This document shows positions 9,394-16,307 of a DNA stretch of 64,000 nucleotides, piece by piece. The DNA is from CAHJXG01 sp964235485 (GTDB lineage Bacteria > Pseudomonadota > Alphaproteobacteria > Acetobacterales > Acetobacteraceae). A model generated the notes under the pieces. It made no database searches, was not told the DNA's origin, and saw nothing but the letters and a program-made list of their open reading frames with translations. Made by a program: the position numbers and the translations under genes. Numbering within the stretch: the stretch's first letter is position 1; each line of letters starts with the position of its first letter. Location of the stretch: NCBI GenBank assembly GCA_964235485.1, contig CAXSAZ010000019.1, positions 12,443 to 76,442 on the forward strand. Reading direction: 5' to 3'.

Positions 9394-9758
9394 GCGTTTC
9401 TCCCCTTGGTCTTTTTTAGCCTTCTACCGACGATAGATGAAAGTCCTGGCAAAAGGCATAGGGGTAGAGCCGACCGAGAGGATTCAGGCCTACACTGTGC
9501 TTGGAACAACACAGCACAACTTTCAAGGGAATGTCAGGAGGTGTTCTACATCAGATGTGCTTCATGGCGGCCTCCATCCATGCCGAAGGACAACGGCAAG
9601 AACCGGTTGGCGCGCCGCAGGCTGGATGGCGACCGGACCCTTTGGCCGCGCCAGCGCGAACCCGTTGCTCCCGCCCGCCCGCGGAACCGGCAGCAAGCAG
9701 CGGGTGTTCCGGCTCGCACGCCGTCCCACCTTGAAGAAAACGCCCAAGGAGAACCGCC
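9394..9758. other. Intergenic stretch upstream of the acyl-CoA dehydrogenase
   Basis: This 365-bp stretch between divergent genes shows no reading frame with family resemblance. It must hold promoters for both sides. The only clear signal is an AAGGAG ribosome-binding site just before the ATG at 9759. No repeats or RNA folds were noticed. Confidence 0.5.
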
Positions 9759-10910
9759 ATGCTGAACGACCACCAGGAACTGCGTGAAGCCGTGCGCGCC
9801 TTGTGCGCGAGCTTTCCCGCCGAGTATCACCGCAAGATCGACGCGGAGCGCGGCTACCCCGAAGCCTTTGTCGATGCGCTGACGCAGGCCGGCTGGCTCG
9901 CCGCGCTGATCCCGGAGGAGTACGGCGGGTCGGGCCTCGGGTTGACCGAGGCTTCGGTGATCATGGAGGAGATCAACCGTGGCGGCGGGAACTCCGGCGC
10001 CTGCCACGGCCAGATGTACAACATGGGCACGCTGCTCCGCCACGGTTCCGAGGCACAGAAGCGCGAGTACCTGCCCCGCATCGCGTCCGGCGCGCTGCGC
10101 CTGCAGTCCATGGCCGTCACCGAGCCGACAACCGGCACGGACACCACCAAGATCAAGACGGTGGCCGTGCGCCGGGGCGACCGCTACGTGGTGAACGGCC
10201 AGAAGGTGTGGACCTCGCGCGTGCAGCATTCGGACCTGATGATCCTGCTCGCGCGCACCACGCCGCTGCCGGAGGTCACGAAGAAGTCGGAAGGCATGTC
10301 GGTCTTCATCGTCGATCTGCGCCAGGCGGTCGGCCGCGGCCTCACCGTCCGGCCGATCCCGAACATGGTCAACCACGAAACCAACGAGTTGTTCTTCGAC
10401 GACCTGGAGATCCCGGCGGAGAACCTGATCGGCGAGGAAGGCAAGGGCTTCAGGTACATCCTCGACGGCCTGAACGCCGAGCGCGCGCTGATCGCAGCCG
10501 AGTGCATCGGCGACGGCTACTGGTTCATCGACAAGGTCGTGCCCTACGTCAAGGAGCGCACCGTGTTCGGCCGCCCTATCGGCCAGAACCAGGGCGTGCA
10601 GTTTCCCATCGCCGAGGCCCACATCGAGATCGAGGCCGCCAACCTGATGCGCTTCGAGGCGTGCCGCCGCTTCGACGCGCGCGAGCCGTGCGGGGCGCAG
10701 GCCAACATGGCCAAGTACCTCGCGGCCAAGGCGTCCTGGGAAGCGGCCAACGCCTGCCTGCAGTTCCATGGCGGCTTCGGCTTTGCCAACGAGTACGACA
10801 TCGAGCGCAAGTTCCGCGAAACGCGGCTGTACCAGGTGGCGCCGATCAGCACCAACCTGATCCTCAGCCACGTCGCCGAGCACGTGCTCGGCCTGCCGCG
10901 CAGCTTTTGA
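9759..10910 (+). CDS. Acyl-CoA dehydrogenase
   Basis: 383 residues, the usual size for a soluble FAD-dependent acyl-CoA dehydrogenase, with AAGGAG 8 bases before the ATG. The FAD/substrate signature appears as LQSMAVTEPTTGTDTT (residues about 113-128), then VNGQKVWTS, and the C-terminal helical domain has LQFHGGFGFANEYDIERKFR, where the family's second signature lies. It removes two hydrogens from an acyl-CoA and passes electrons to ETF. The class III CoA-transferase gene begins 14 bp downstream, so the pair probably activates and oxidises one organic acid. Confidence 0.93.
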   Translation: MLNDHQELREAVRALCASFPAEYHRKIDAERGYPEAFVDALTQAGWLAALIPEEYGGSGLGLTEASVIMEEINRGGGNSGACHGQMYNMGTLLRHGSEAQKREYLPRIASGALRLQSMAVTEPTTGTDTTKIKTVAVRRGDRYVVNGQKVWTSRVQHSDLMILLARTTPLPEVTKKSEGMSVFIVDLRQAVGRGLTVRPIPNMVNHETNELFFDDLEIPAENLIGEEGKGFRYILDGLNAERALIAAECIGDGYWFIDKVVPYVKERTVFGRPIGQNQGVQFPIAEAHIEIEAANLMRFEACRRFDAREPCGAQANMAKYLAAKASWEAANACLQFHGGFGFANEYDIERKFRETRLYQVAPISTNLILSHVAEHVLGLPRSF

Positions 10911-10924
10911 CGGGAAACGGGACC

Positions 10925-12055
10925 ATGGCGGGATCGAAGCCGCTGGCAGGCCTGCTCGTCGCGTCGATGGAGCAGGCCGTCGCGGCGCCCTACTGCACCT
11001 CGCGCCTCGCCGACGCCGGGGCGCGCGTGGTCAAGGTCGAGCGGGCGGAGGGCGACTTCGCCCGCGGCTACGACGATGCCGCGAAGGGGTCGTCGAGCTA
11101 CTTCGTGTGGCTGAACCGCGGCAAGGAAAGCCTGGTCCTCGACATCAAGGCGCCGGAGGACAAGGCGCTGCTCACCCGCCTGGTCGCAGCCGCCGACGTT
11201 TTCGTCCAGAACCTGGCGCCCGGCGCCGCGGCCCGCGCCGGCTTCGGCTCGGAGGCGCTGCGGGCGCGGCACCCGCGCCTCGTCACCGTGGACATTTCCG
11301 GCTACGGCGACGGCGGCGACTACGCCCGGATGAAGGCTTACGACCTGCTCGTGCAGGCCGAAAGCGGGCTGTGCAGCGTGACCGGGCGGCCGGAAGGGCC
11401 GGGCCGGGTCGGCGTTTCGGCCTGCGACATCGCCTGCGGCATGAACGCCCACGCCGCGGTGCTGGAGGCGCTGATCGAGCGCGGGGCGACCGGCCGGGGC
11501 AAGGGCATCGCGGTGTCCTTGTTCGACGGCATGGCGGATTGGATGAACGTCCCGCTGCTCTGCTTCGAGGGCACGGGCGAGGCGCCCCGGCGCATCGGCT
11601 TGGCCCATCCCTCCATCTGCCCCTACGGCGCATTCGAGACGCGGGACGGGGCGCTGGTGCTGGTCTCGATCCAGAACGAGCGCGAATGGGCGGAGTTCTG
11701 CGCCCGCTTCCTCCAACAGCCGGACCTGCCGGCGCGCGAAGGGTTCCGGAGCAACGTGGAACGGGTGGCGCACTGGGCCGCCGTGGACGCCCGCATCGCC
11801 GAAACCTTCCGCGCCCTGACCCGCGACGAGTGCGCGGCGCGGCTGCGCGCGGCCAACACCGCCTACGGCTTCGTCAACGACGTGGCCGCCTTTGCGCGCC
11901 ACCCGGCGCTGCGCCGCGTCGTGCTCGACACCCCCGGCGGTTCCGTGGCCGTGGCGGCGCCCGCGCCGCGCTTCAGCGACGGCGAGCGCGAACTCGGCGC
12001 GGTGCCGGCGCTCGGCGAGCACACGGCGCGGCTCCGGGCGGAGTTCGCCGGGTGA
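10925..12055 (+). CDS. Class III (CaiB/BaiF) CoA-transferase
   Basis: 376 residues from ATG 10925, 14 bp after the acyl-CoA dehydrogenase stop. The family fold is evident from APYCTSRLADAGARVVKVER near the N-terminus, NRGKESLVLD and the catalytic region AYDLLVQAESG, whose Asp forms the acyl-CoA-enzyme anhydride. The C-terminal PSICPYGAFETRDG is also typical. These enzymes move CoA between carboxylic acids. Cotranscription with the dehydrogenase suggests catabolism of a dicarboxylic or aromatic acid; intramolecular mesaconyl-CoA transferases are relatives, but the substrate is not readable from sequence. Confidence 0.92.
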   Translation: MAGSKPLAGLLVASMEQAVAAPYCTSRLADAGARVVKVERAEGDFARGYDDAAKGSSSYFVWLNRGKESLVLDIKAPEDKALLTRLVAAADVFVQNLAPGAAARAGFGSEALRARHPRLVTVDISGYGDGGDYARMKAYDLLVQAESGLCSVTGRPEGPGRVGVSACDIACGMNAHAAVLEALIERGATGRGKGIAVSLFDGMADWMNVPLLCFEGTGEAPRRIGLAHPSICPYGAFETRDGALVLVSIQNEREWAEFCARFLQQPDLPAREGFRSNVERVAHWAAVDARIAETFRALTRDECAARLRAANTAYGFVNDVAAFARHPALRRVVLDTPGGSVAVAAPAPRFSDGERELGAVPALGEHTARLRAEFAG

Positions 12056-12156
12056 CCCGGCGGACGGCGCCCGCCTGAACGTGGGGAGGGCCTGTCGCGC
12101 ACGGACGCGGGGTGTGCCATGGCGGTGCGACACGTGCCGAAAGGAGTTCAAGCGCC

Positions 12157-13410
12157 TTGGAAACAGCCCACGAGATCATCCTGGCCGCCGGCGTGCTGTG
12201 CCTGCTCGCCACCTGCGCCGGGCTGGTTTCGGCGCGGATCGGCACGCCCTTGCTGCTGGCCTTCATCGGGATCGGGATGCTGGCGGGCGAGGACGGTCCC
12301 GGAGGCATCCAGTTCGACGATTTCCGGACCGCTTACCTGGTCGGCAGCTTGGCGCTCGCCGCCATCCTGTTCCAAGGCGGGCTGAGCACCGAGCGCGGCA
12401 TGATCGAGCAGGCGCTCTGGCCCGCGGTTGCCCTGGCCACGGCCGGGGTGGCGATCAGCGCCGGCGTGGTCGGGGCGGCGGTCGTCCTCCTGTTCGGCGT
12501 GTCCTGGCCGGAGGCGCTGCTGCTCGGGGCGGCCACGGCGCCCACGGACGCGGCGGCCGTTTCCGTCCTGCTGCGCGTGTCCCGCATTGAGGTGCCGTCG
12601 CGCGTGTCCGCGGCGTTGGAGGTGGAATCGGGGCTGAACGACCCGATGAGCGTGTTCCTCACCGTGGGCCTCGTCGAGTTCCTGACCGCGCCCGAAGGGA
12701 TGGACGCGGGCCACGCGGCGCTGCTGTTCGGGGAGGAGATGGGTGGCGGAACCGTGATCGGCCTGGCCAGCGGCTACGCGCTGCTCCGGCTGTTCCGCTG
12801 GCTGGACGTGGAGCGGTCGGTGTTCCCCGTGTTTGCCGTGGGCGGCGCGCTCGCGACCTTCGGGGCCGCGCAGGTGCTCGGCGCGAGCGGGTTCCTGGCG
12901 GTTTACCTGGCCGGCGCGGTCGTGGGCAACGCCGAGCACCCGGCGTCGCAGCCCATCACCCGCTTCTTCGGGGCGCTCGGCTGGCTGGCGCAGATCGCGC
13001 TTTTCCTCATGCTCGGCCTCCTGGTCACGCCGCACGAGCTGCCGCCGGTGATCGTGCCCGCGCTTGCCGTTTCGGCGGTGCTGATCCTGGTCGCCCGGCC
13101 GGTCGGGGTTGCGGCCTGCCTGCTGCCGTTCCGCTGGACGGTGCGGGAAACGGCGTTCGTCGCTTGGGCCGGCCTGCGCGGCGCCGTGCCGATCTTCCTG
13201 ACCACCATTCCCCTGCTGGCAGGCGTCAGGGCCGGGCGGGCGTTGTTTGATATCGTGTTCGTGGCGGTGATCGTGTCCGTCGCCGTGCAAGGCTGGACCG
13301 CCGCGTCGGCGGCCCGTTTGCTTGGGTTGAAGGGGGACCCTCCTGAGCAGCCGGCCTTGCCGCGTGCCGGCCCAAGCCCATCGGCCGACGCGACCGCCGC
13401 GCGGCGCTGA
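12157..13410 (+). CDS. CPA1 family cation:proton antiporter (NhaP/CvrA type)
   Basis: About 417 residues if started at TTG 12157, which has AAAGGAG at 12140-12146; an ATG 45 bp upstream has no such site. Twelve hydrophobic segments are seen. Family features include the FQGGL block after helix 3, the GAATAPTDAAAVSVLL helix and ESGLNDPMSVFLTVGL, whose ND pair corresponds to the cation-binding Asp, and AWAGLRGAVPIFL near the end. It exchanges K+ or Na+ for protons at the inner membrane. The cytoplasmic TrkA-C/CorC domain found in longer NhaP2 proteins is absent. Confidence 0.9.
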   Translation: METAHEIILAAGVLCLLATCAGLVSARIGTPLLLAFIGIGMLAGEDGPGGIQFDDFRTAYLVGSLALAAILFQGGLSTERGMIEQALWPAVALATAGVAISAGVVGAAVVLLFGVSWPEALLLGAATAPTDAAAVSVLLRVSRIEVPSRVSAALEVESGLNDPMSVFLTVGLVEFLTAPEGMDAGHAALLFGEEMGGGTVIGLASGYALLRLFRWLDVERSVFPVFAVGGALATFGAAQVLGASGFLAVYLAGAVVGNAEHPASQPITRFFGALGWLAQIALFLMLGLLVTPHELPPVIVPALAVSAVLILVARPVGVAACLLPFRWTVRETAFVAWAGLRGAVPIFLTTIPLLAGVRAGRALFDIVFVAVIVSVAVQGWTAASAARLLGLKGDPPEQPALPRAGPSPSADATAARR

Positions 13411-13434
13411 CCGGCTGGCCGCGCCGGTCAGCGC
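13404..13434. terminator. Strong hairpin between convergent genes
   Basis: A perfect 11-bp inverted repeat (GCGCTGACCGG / CCGGTCAGCGC) with a 9-base loop spans the stops of the antiporter (+) and the YccF gene (-). It lacks a T tract, so it would act as a bidirectional attenuator or RNA end rather than a classic intrinsic terminator. Confidence 0.5.
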
Positions 13435-13868
13435 CGCGCCGGGTAGGCCGCCTGGCGCGGCCCGTCCGCTGGGACGACCATCCTCCCAACCGGCCAAAGC
13501 GCGATGCCCGCCAGCTTCAGGTGCGCCCACGCGAACGGCAGGCCGATGATCGTGAGCGCCAGCCCGGCCGCGACGACGAGGTGCCCAATCGCCAGCCACC
13601 ACCCCGCCAGCACGAACCAGATCACGTTGCCGAGGAAGCCGAGCGGTCCCGTCCCGAGGTCGTCCCGTCCGGTGTGCTCGTCCCGCTGCACGACCCGGTG
13701 GCCGAACGGCAGCAGCGTGTAGAGCGCGATGTTGAAGGCCGCCCGCGCCCATGGCAGGCCGATGATCGTGATGGCCAGCACCACGCCCGCGACGAGCCAC
13801 GCCGCTGCCATCCAAACGCCGCCGAAGATGACCCATGCGATGTTCAAGAGCAGGCGCAAAGCCGTCAT
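13428..13868 (-). CDS. YccF domain inner-membrane protein
   Basis: 146 residues from ATG 13868. Two homologous halves each carry the YccF motif: FGGVWMAAAWLVAGVVLAIT with IIGLPWARAAF in the first and FVLAGWWLAIGHL with LTIIGLPFAWAHLKLAG in the second. Four membrane segments are expected. YccF proteins are common inner-membrane proteins of unknown function. A longer in-frame start at 14048 adds an Arg/Cys-rich leader that overlaps an opposing gene and is rejected. It stands as a single gene. Confidence 0.85.
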   Translation of the reverse strand: MTALRLLLNIAWVIFGGVWMAAAWLVAGVVLAITIIGLPWARAAFNIALYTLLPFGHRVVQRDEHTGRDDLGTGPLGFLGNVIWFVLAGWWLAIGHLVVAAGLALTIIGLPFAWAHLKLAGIALWPVGRMVVPADGPRQAAYPARR

Positions 13869-14083
13869 GGGATGCCTTTCAGGGTTCGAGGCGGAGCGGG
13901 AAGCTCCGGACGGCCCTGATATAAGGGCGCAGGCCGCCTCTGTCCCGGCATCATGCTCGCGGCATCGTCTGGAACCGGCTTGACAAAGAGTTCCCGCGCC
14001 AAGGCAAGCTGCCATGCCGGGCTTGCCGCATGAACGGCGGCGGGCCAAAAGGGTTGTTGGCCAGCGATGACCGAGTAAACCCC

Positions 14084-14512
14084 ATGCCCAGCACCTTGCC
14101 CGGCGGATTGATCGGCTGCGGGTCCTTCGCGATCAACCACCTCCATGCGTGGCGGGACATCGCGGGCGTGGAGATCGTCGCGATCTGCGACCGCGACCCG
14201 GCCCGCCTTGCCGCCTTGGGCAGCCAGTTCGGCATCGCGCGGCAGTACACCGACGCCGCCGCCATGCTGGCCGCGGAGGCGCTCGGCTTCGTGGACATCG
14301 CCACCGCCGTTCCGAGCCACCGGAGCCTGGTTGAGCTTGCGGCGCGGCATCGGTTGCCGGTTATCTGCCAGAAGCCGTTCGCGGCCACGATGGCGGACGC
14401 CCGCGCCATGGTGGACGCCTGCGCGACCGCCGGCGTTCCCCTGATGGTGCACGAGAACTTCCGCTGGCAGCACCCGATCCGGCAGGTGCGCGCGGTGATC
14501 GACGCCGGGGGT
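14084..14512 (+). pseudogene. Gfo/Idh/MocA oxidoreductase, N-terminal half only
   Basis: From ATG 14084 the frame encodes a Rossmann NAD(P) domain (GLIGCGSFAINHLHAWRDI, then VEIVAICDRDPARLAAL) and the conserved EKP-like motif as CQKPFAAT, followed by VHENFRWQHPIRQVRAVIDAG. After about codon 142 the family resemblance ends abruptly and the frame only continues as antisense to a different gene. The substrate-binding half is missing, so this should be inactive. Genuine members oxidise sugars or inositols. Confidence 0.8.
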
Positions 14513-14737
14513 CCGCTGCTTGACGCGCGGCTCGGCCTGCGCATCGACCCAGCCGCAATCCATGCTGCTGACGTAGCCCGGCATCCGCTGCAGGCCGTGG
14601 CTGCGCGCCCCGTCGCGCTCGGCCGCGACGACGACCCCGGCCACCGTCCGCGCATCCGCCGGCGCCATGCCCCGGCTTCCGAAGATGGCAGCCACCAGGT
14701 CGGTCAGGTCCTCGACGGACAGGGTGGGCGTCTTCAC
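14508..14737 (-). pseudogene. Ldh2 family malate/L-lactate dehydrogenase, N-terminal fragment
   Basis: Reading from GTG 14737 (GGGAG upstream), about 76 codons match the N-terminus of Ldh2/malate dehydrogenase proteins: LSVEDLTDLVAAIFGSRG, then AERDGARSHGLQRMPGYVSS and GWVDAQAEP. The match stops at about 14508, exactly where the opposing Gfo/Idh/MocA fragment also stops. The remaining three quarters of the protein are absent. The pair marks a deletion or recombination scar. Confidence 0.7.
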
Positions 14738-14873
14738 GGCGTGCACGCTCCCGGCTGCAGGACGGCTCGCTCGGGAATGCTGAAGACCGCTTCCAAGGAT
14801 GGCAACCATGCCTCCGCCCGAACGGCGCCGCAAGCGTCTGGCCGGCCTGCCATGCCCGCCGTTCGGGACGGAC

Positions 14874-15176
14874 TCAGCCGTCCGTTTCCGCCGCGGTTTC
14901 GCGCTGCCTCCTGCTGATCTCAAGCTCGTAGCGTGCGCGCACTGCCGCCGCGTCGTTGCCGTCCTCGCGCTGCTCGGCCTTGGACAGCAGCGTTGAGCGT
15001 GCGACTTCCCATTCCAGCGCCCGCATCAGGTGCTTGGCCGCATCGAGGTTGCCGATCCGGCACGCTTCATAGAAGGCGGTTGTGATCTGATCGGAAAGCC
15101 GCCGTTCGTAGCGCGGCTCGGCCGTCTTGAGCTGCTCGATCCGCGCCCGGCTCCGGAAGACGCGGAGGTCAGCCAT
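14874..15176 (-). CDS. Hypothetical 100-residue helical protein
   Basis: Starts at ATG 15176 (MADLRVFRSR); earlier in-frame starts give low-complexity leaders. The protein is strongly helical and charged (AFYEACRIGNLDAAKHLMRA, then EISRRQRETAAE), with no membrane segment or signal peptide. The central A-C-R-x-G-N-L-D-A-A-K pattern looks like a tetratricopeptide- or ankyrin-like helix hairpin. No function is recognised. It is about 190 bp downstream of the XRE regulator on the same strand. Confidence 0.6.
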   Translation of the reverse strand: MADLRVFRSRARIEQLKTAEPRYERRLSDQITTAFYEACRIGNLDAAKHLMRALEWEVARSTLLSKAEQREDGNDAAAVRARYELEISRRQRETAAETDG

Positions 15177-15364
15177 AGGCGTTGCCCTGTGCCGGACCGG
15201 CCACGGGAAGCTTGGCGATCCCGGCGCCCCGTCCTGCCCAGCCGGGACGGCGGACTTCCGGGAAACCGGCCAGGGCGGAGGCGACGCTCGTGCGCATGGA
15301 AGCGGCGGACATGGCAGTTCTGATGTTGACAACCGCTGCAGGGAAACACGGCCGCCCCGTGCGG

Positions 15365-15655
15365 TCACGTTAGGTTTTGCCGGACCGGGTTGCCGTGATG
15401 CGTCCCCTGACGCACCCCGGCGCCGGGCACGGACGCGAACCTGACGCCAACCCCGGTTCCGTTCTCGTCAAGGAACTGCACGCCGCCCGCTTCCAGGGCG
15501 CGGCGGATCGCCGCGAGCGTCGTTTCGCGGGGCCGCACGGTCTCGTTCTCGATCATGTTCAGCGTCACGGCCGAAACGGCGGCGCGGTGCGCCAGGGTGG
15601 CTTGGGTCCATTTCAGCAACCCGCGAGCGGCGCGGATTTGGGCGGTGTTAATCAT
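15365..15655 (-). CDS. XRE family helix-turn-helix repressor
   Basis: 96 residues from ATG 15655 (MINTAQIRAARGLLKWTQ). The Cro/C1-type HTH covers residues about 5-60: LLKWTQATLAHRAAVSAVTL followed by NMIENETVRPRETTLAAIRR. The C-terminus AGGVQFLDENGTGVGVRF is typical of small alphaproteobacterial XRE regulators that are predicted to repress their own or neighbouring promoters. It is transcribed away from the Y RNA-like array and rsr-rtcB, from a shared 150-bp intergenic region, making it a candidate regulator of the RNA-repair locus (inference). Confidence 0.85.
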   Translation of the reverse strand: MINTAQIRAARGLLKWTQATLAHRAAVSAVTLNMIENETVRPRETTLAAIRRALEAGGVQFLDENGTGVGVRFASVPGAGVRQGTHHGNPVRQNLT

Positions 15656-15680
15656 GGCCTCACAGCTTGGCACAAACTTG

Positions 15681-15698
15681 AGAAAATCTAAAGTTTCT
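15681..15698. promoter_or_regulatory. AT-rich inverted repeat, candidate XRE operator
   Basis: AGAAA and TTTCT flank an 8-bp spacer within an unusually AT-rich patch 26 bp upstream of the XRE start codon. The position suits autoregulation and could also control rightward transcription toward the RNA array; this is inference from position and symmetry. Confidence 0.35.
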
Positions 15699-15741
15699 TG
15701 TTGACGTGCAGGAACAAGCGCGTGCATATCGCGCCACCGAC

Positions 15742-15800
15742 GGGTCGGATGGGTTTGGGTTCTCTTGAAACGAACTCCCAAACCCGGGCATTGATGACCG
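15742..15800 (+). ncRNA. Possible short Y RNA-like hairpin (copy 0)
   Basis: A perfect 9-bp stem (GGGTTTGGG at 15751-15759 with CCCAAACCC at 15777-15785) sits above an internal loop (GGAT opposite GGGCATTGAT) and a short GGTC/GACC lower stem. The layout, with TTCTC just after the upper 5' strand and CATTGA on the 3' side, parallels the clearer copies downstream. The lower stem is only 4 bp, so this is the weakest member. Confidence 0.35.
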
Positions 15801-15810
15801 TTGGGGCTAT

Positions 15811-15916
15811 GGCGCGGGCCGGAAGCCAAGGGTTATCCTCCAGACTGCCAGATGTGGACCGGGAGGTTCACAGCCTCGCAAGGGGCGGCACCCCCTTGGC
15901 AACATATGTCCGCGCA
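15811..15916 (+). ncRNA. Y RNA-like noncoding RNA (copy 1)
   Basis: A lower stem (GCGCGG at 15812 with CCGCGC ending at 15915), an internal loop (GCCGGAA opposite AACATATGT) and a perfect 8-bp upper stem (GCCAAGGG with CCCTTGGC) enclose a loop that starts TTATCC. This is the architecture of Ro-binding Y RNAs, whose 5' strand in animals carries a GGUCCGA element and GUUAUC. The loop contains a T-arm-like hairpin: 4 bp closing the 7-base loop TTCACAG. Same strand as rsr. Confidence 0.7.
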
Positions 15917-15927
15917 GCGTGCGTTGG

Positions 15928-16046
15928 CCCGGGCGGGCCGGAGTTCGACGGTTATCTGTCGTGGGTTCGAGTCCCATCGGCGCTGCAAGGCACCGTAGCT
16001 CAGCTTGGTAGAGCAATTGTCGTCGGCGATCCCATGACCGCCCGGC
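15928..16046 (+). ncRNA. Y RNA-like RNA with tRNA-like module (copy 2)
   Basis: Lower stem CCGGGCGG (15929-15936) pairs perfectly with CCGCCCGG (16038-16045). Internal loop GCCGGAG faces CCCATGA. Upper stem TCGACG pairs with CGTCGG, and TTATCTG follows. Inside lies a permuted tRNA-like module: a 5-bp T-arm with loop TTCGAGT (15961-15977), a short acceptor-like hairpin, then a D-arm GCTC-AGCTTGGTA-GAGC (15998-16014). A real tRNA would have D-arm, anticodon arm and then T-arm; none exists here. This matches the tRNA mimicry described for bacterial YrlA RNAs. Confidence 0.78.
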
Positions 16047-16062
16047 TGGTGAACAGGAAGGA

Positions 16063-16131
16063 GGCTGGCATGACGTTACCTGAACGACCGCAAAGCGCCG
16101 CGTGCGCCCGCGTCCGTCGATTTCGCCAGCC
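16063..16131 (+). ncRNA. Short Y RNA-like hairpin (copy 3)
   Basis: Lower stem GGCTGGC (16063-16069) pairs with GCCAGCC (16125-16131); a small internal loop (AT opposite GATTT) and an upper stem GACG/CGTC follow, after which comes TTACCTG, the same post-stem motif as in the other copies. The loop is about 35 bases and has no tRNA-like arms. The short upper stem makes this copy less certain. Confidence 0.5.
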
Positions 16132-16182
16132 GAGTTTGCGGCCGATGCTGACCCACGCATGACATCCTATTCCGACATTCCT

Positions 16183-16284
16183 CCGGCGGGCCGGAGGCCG
16201 AGGGTTACCTGGTCTGCTGCCGGTTCAAGTCCGAAGGCGTCCGACCGGACGCCGTAGCACCCCTCGCCCACACATGCCCGCCGG
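16183..16284 (+). ncRNA. Y RNA-like RNA in the rsr leader (copy 4)
   Basis: A perfect 9-bp lower stem (CCGGCGGGC at 16183-16191 with GCCCGCCGG at 16276-16284), an internal loop (CGGAGGC opposite CCCACACAT) and an upper stem CGAGGG/CCCTCG are followed by TTACCTGG. The loop holds a T-arm-like hairpin (CGG-TTCAAGT-CCG) and a perfect GCGTCC/GGACGC hairpin resembling an acceptor stem. It ends 23 bases before the rsr start codon, so it is probably both an ncRNA and part of the rsr leader, where Rsr binding could feed back on its own synthesis. Confidence 0.72.
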
Positions 16285-16307
16285 GTCACTTCGACACGAG
16301 GCGGGCT

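Noticed and set aside
9437..9787. Small plus-strand open frames before the acyl-CoA dehydrogenase
   Set aside because: No ribosome-binding sites, low-complexity Arg/Pro composition and overlap with the dehydrogenase start; no family resemblance.
14030..14917. A 295-residue oxidoreductase reading across the whole 14.0-14.9 kb region
   Set aside because: Only the first about 142 codons from ATG 14084 match the family; the rest is antisense to the Ldh2 fragment.
15666..15682. TGGCAC followed by TTG, a possible sigma-54 promoter before the RNA array
   Set aside because: The spacing between the two boxes is one base short and the -12 GC is missing, so it is not a credible sigma-54 site.
15960..16250. 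tRNA-like T-arm and D-arm sequences suggesting tRNA genes
   Set aside because: The order is T-arm then D-arm, there is no anticodon arm, and the arms are enclosed by Y RNA-type stems, so they are tRNA mimics rather than tRNA genes.
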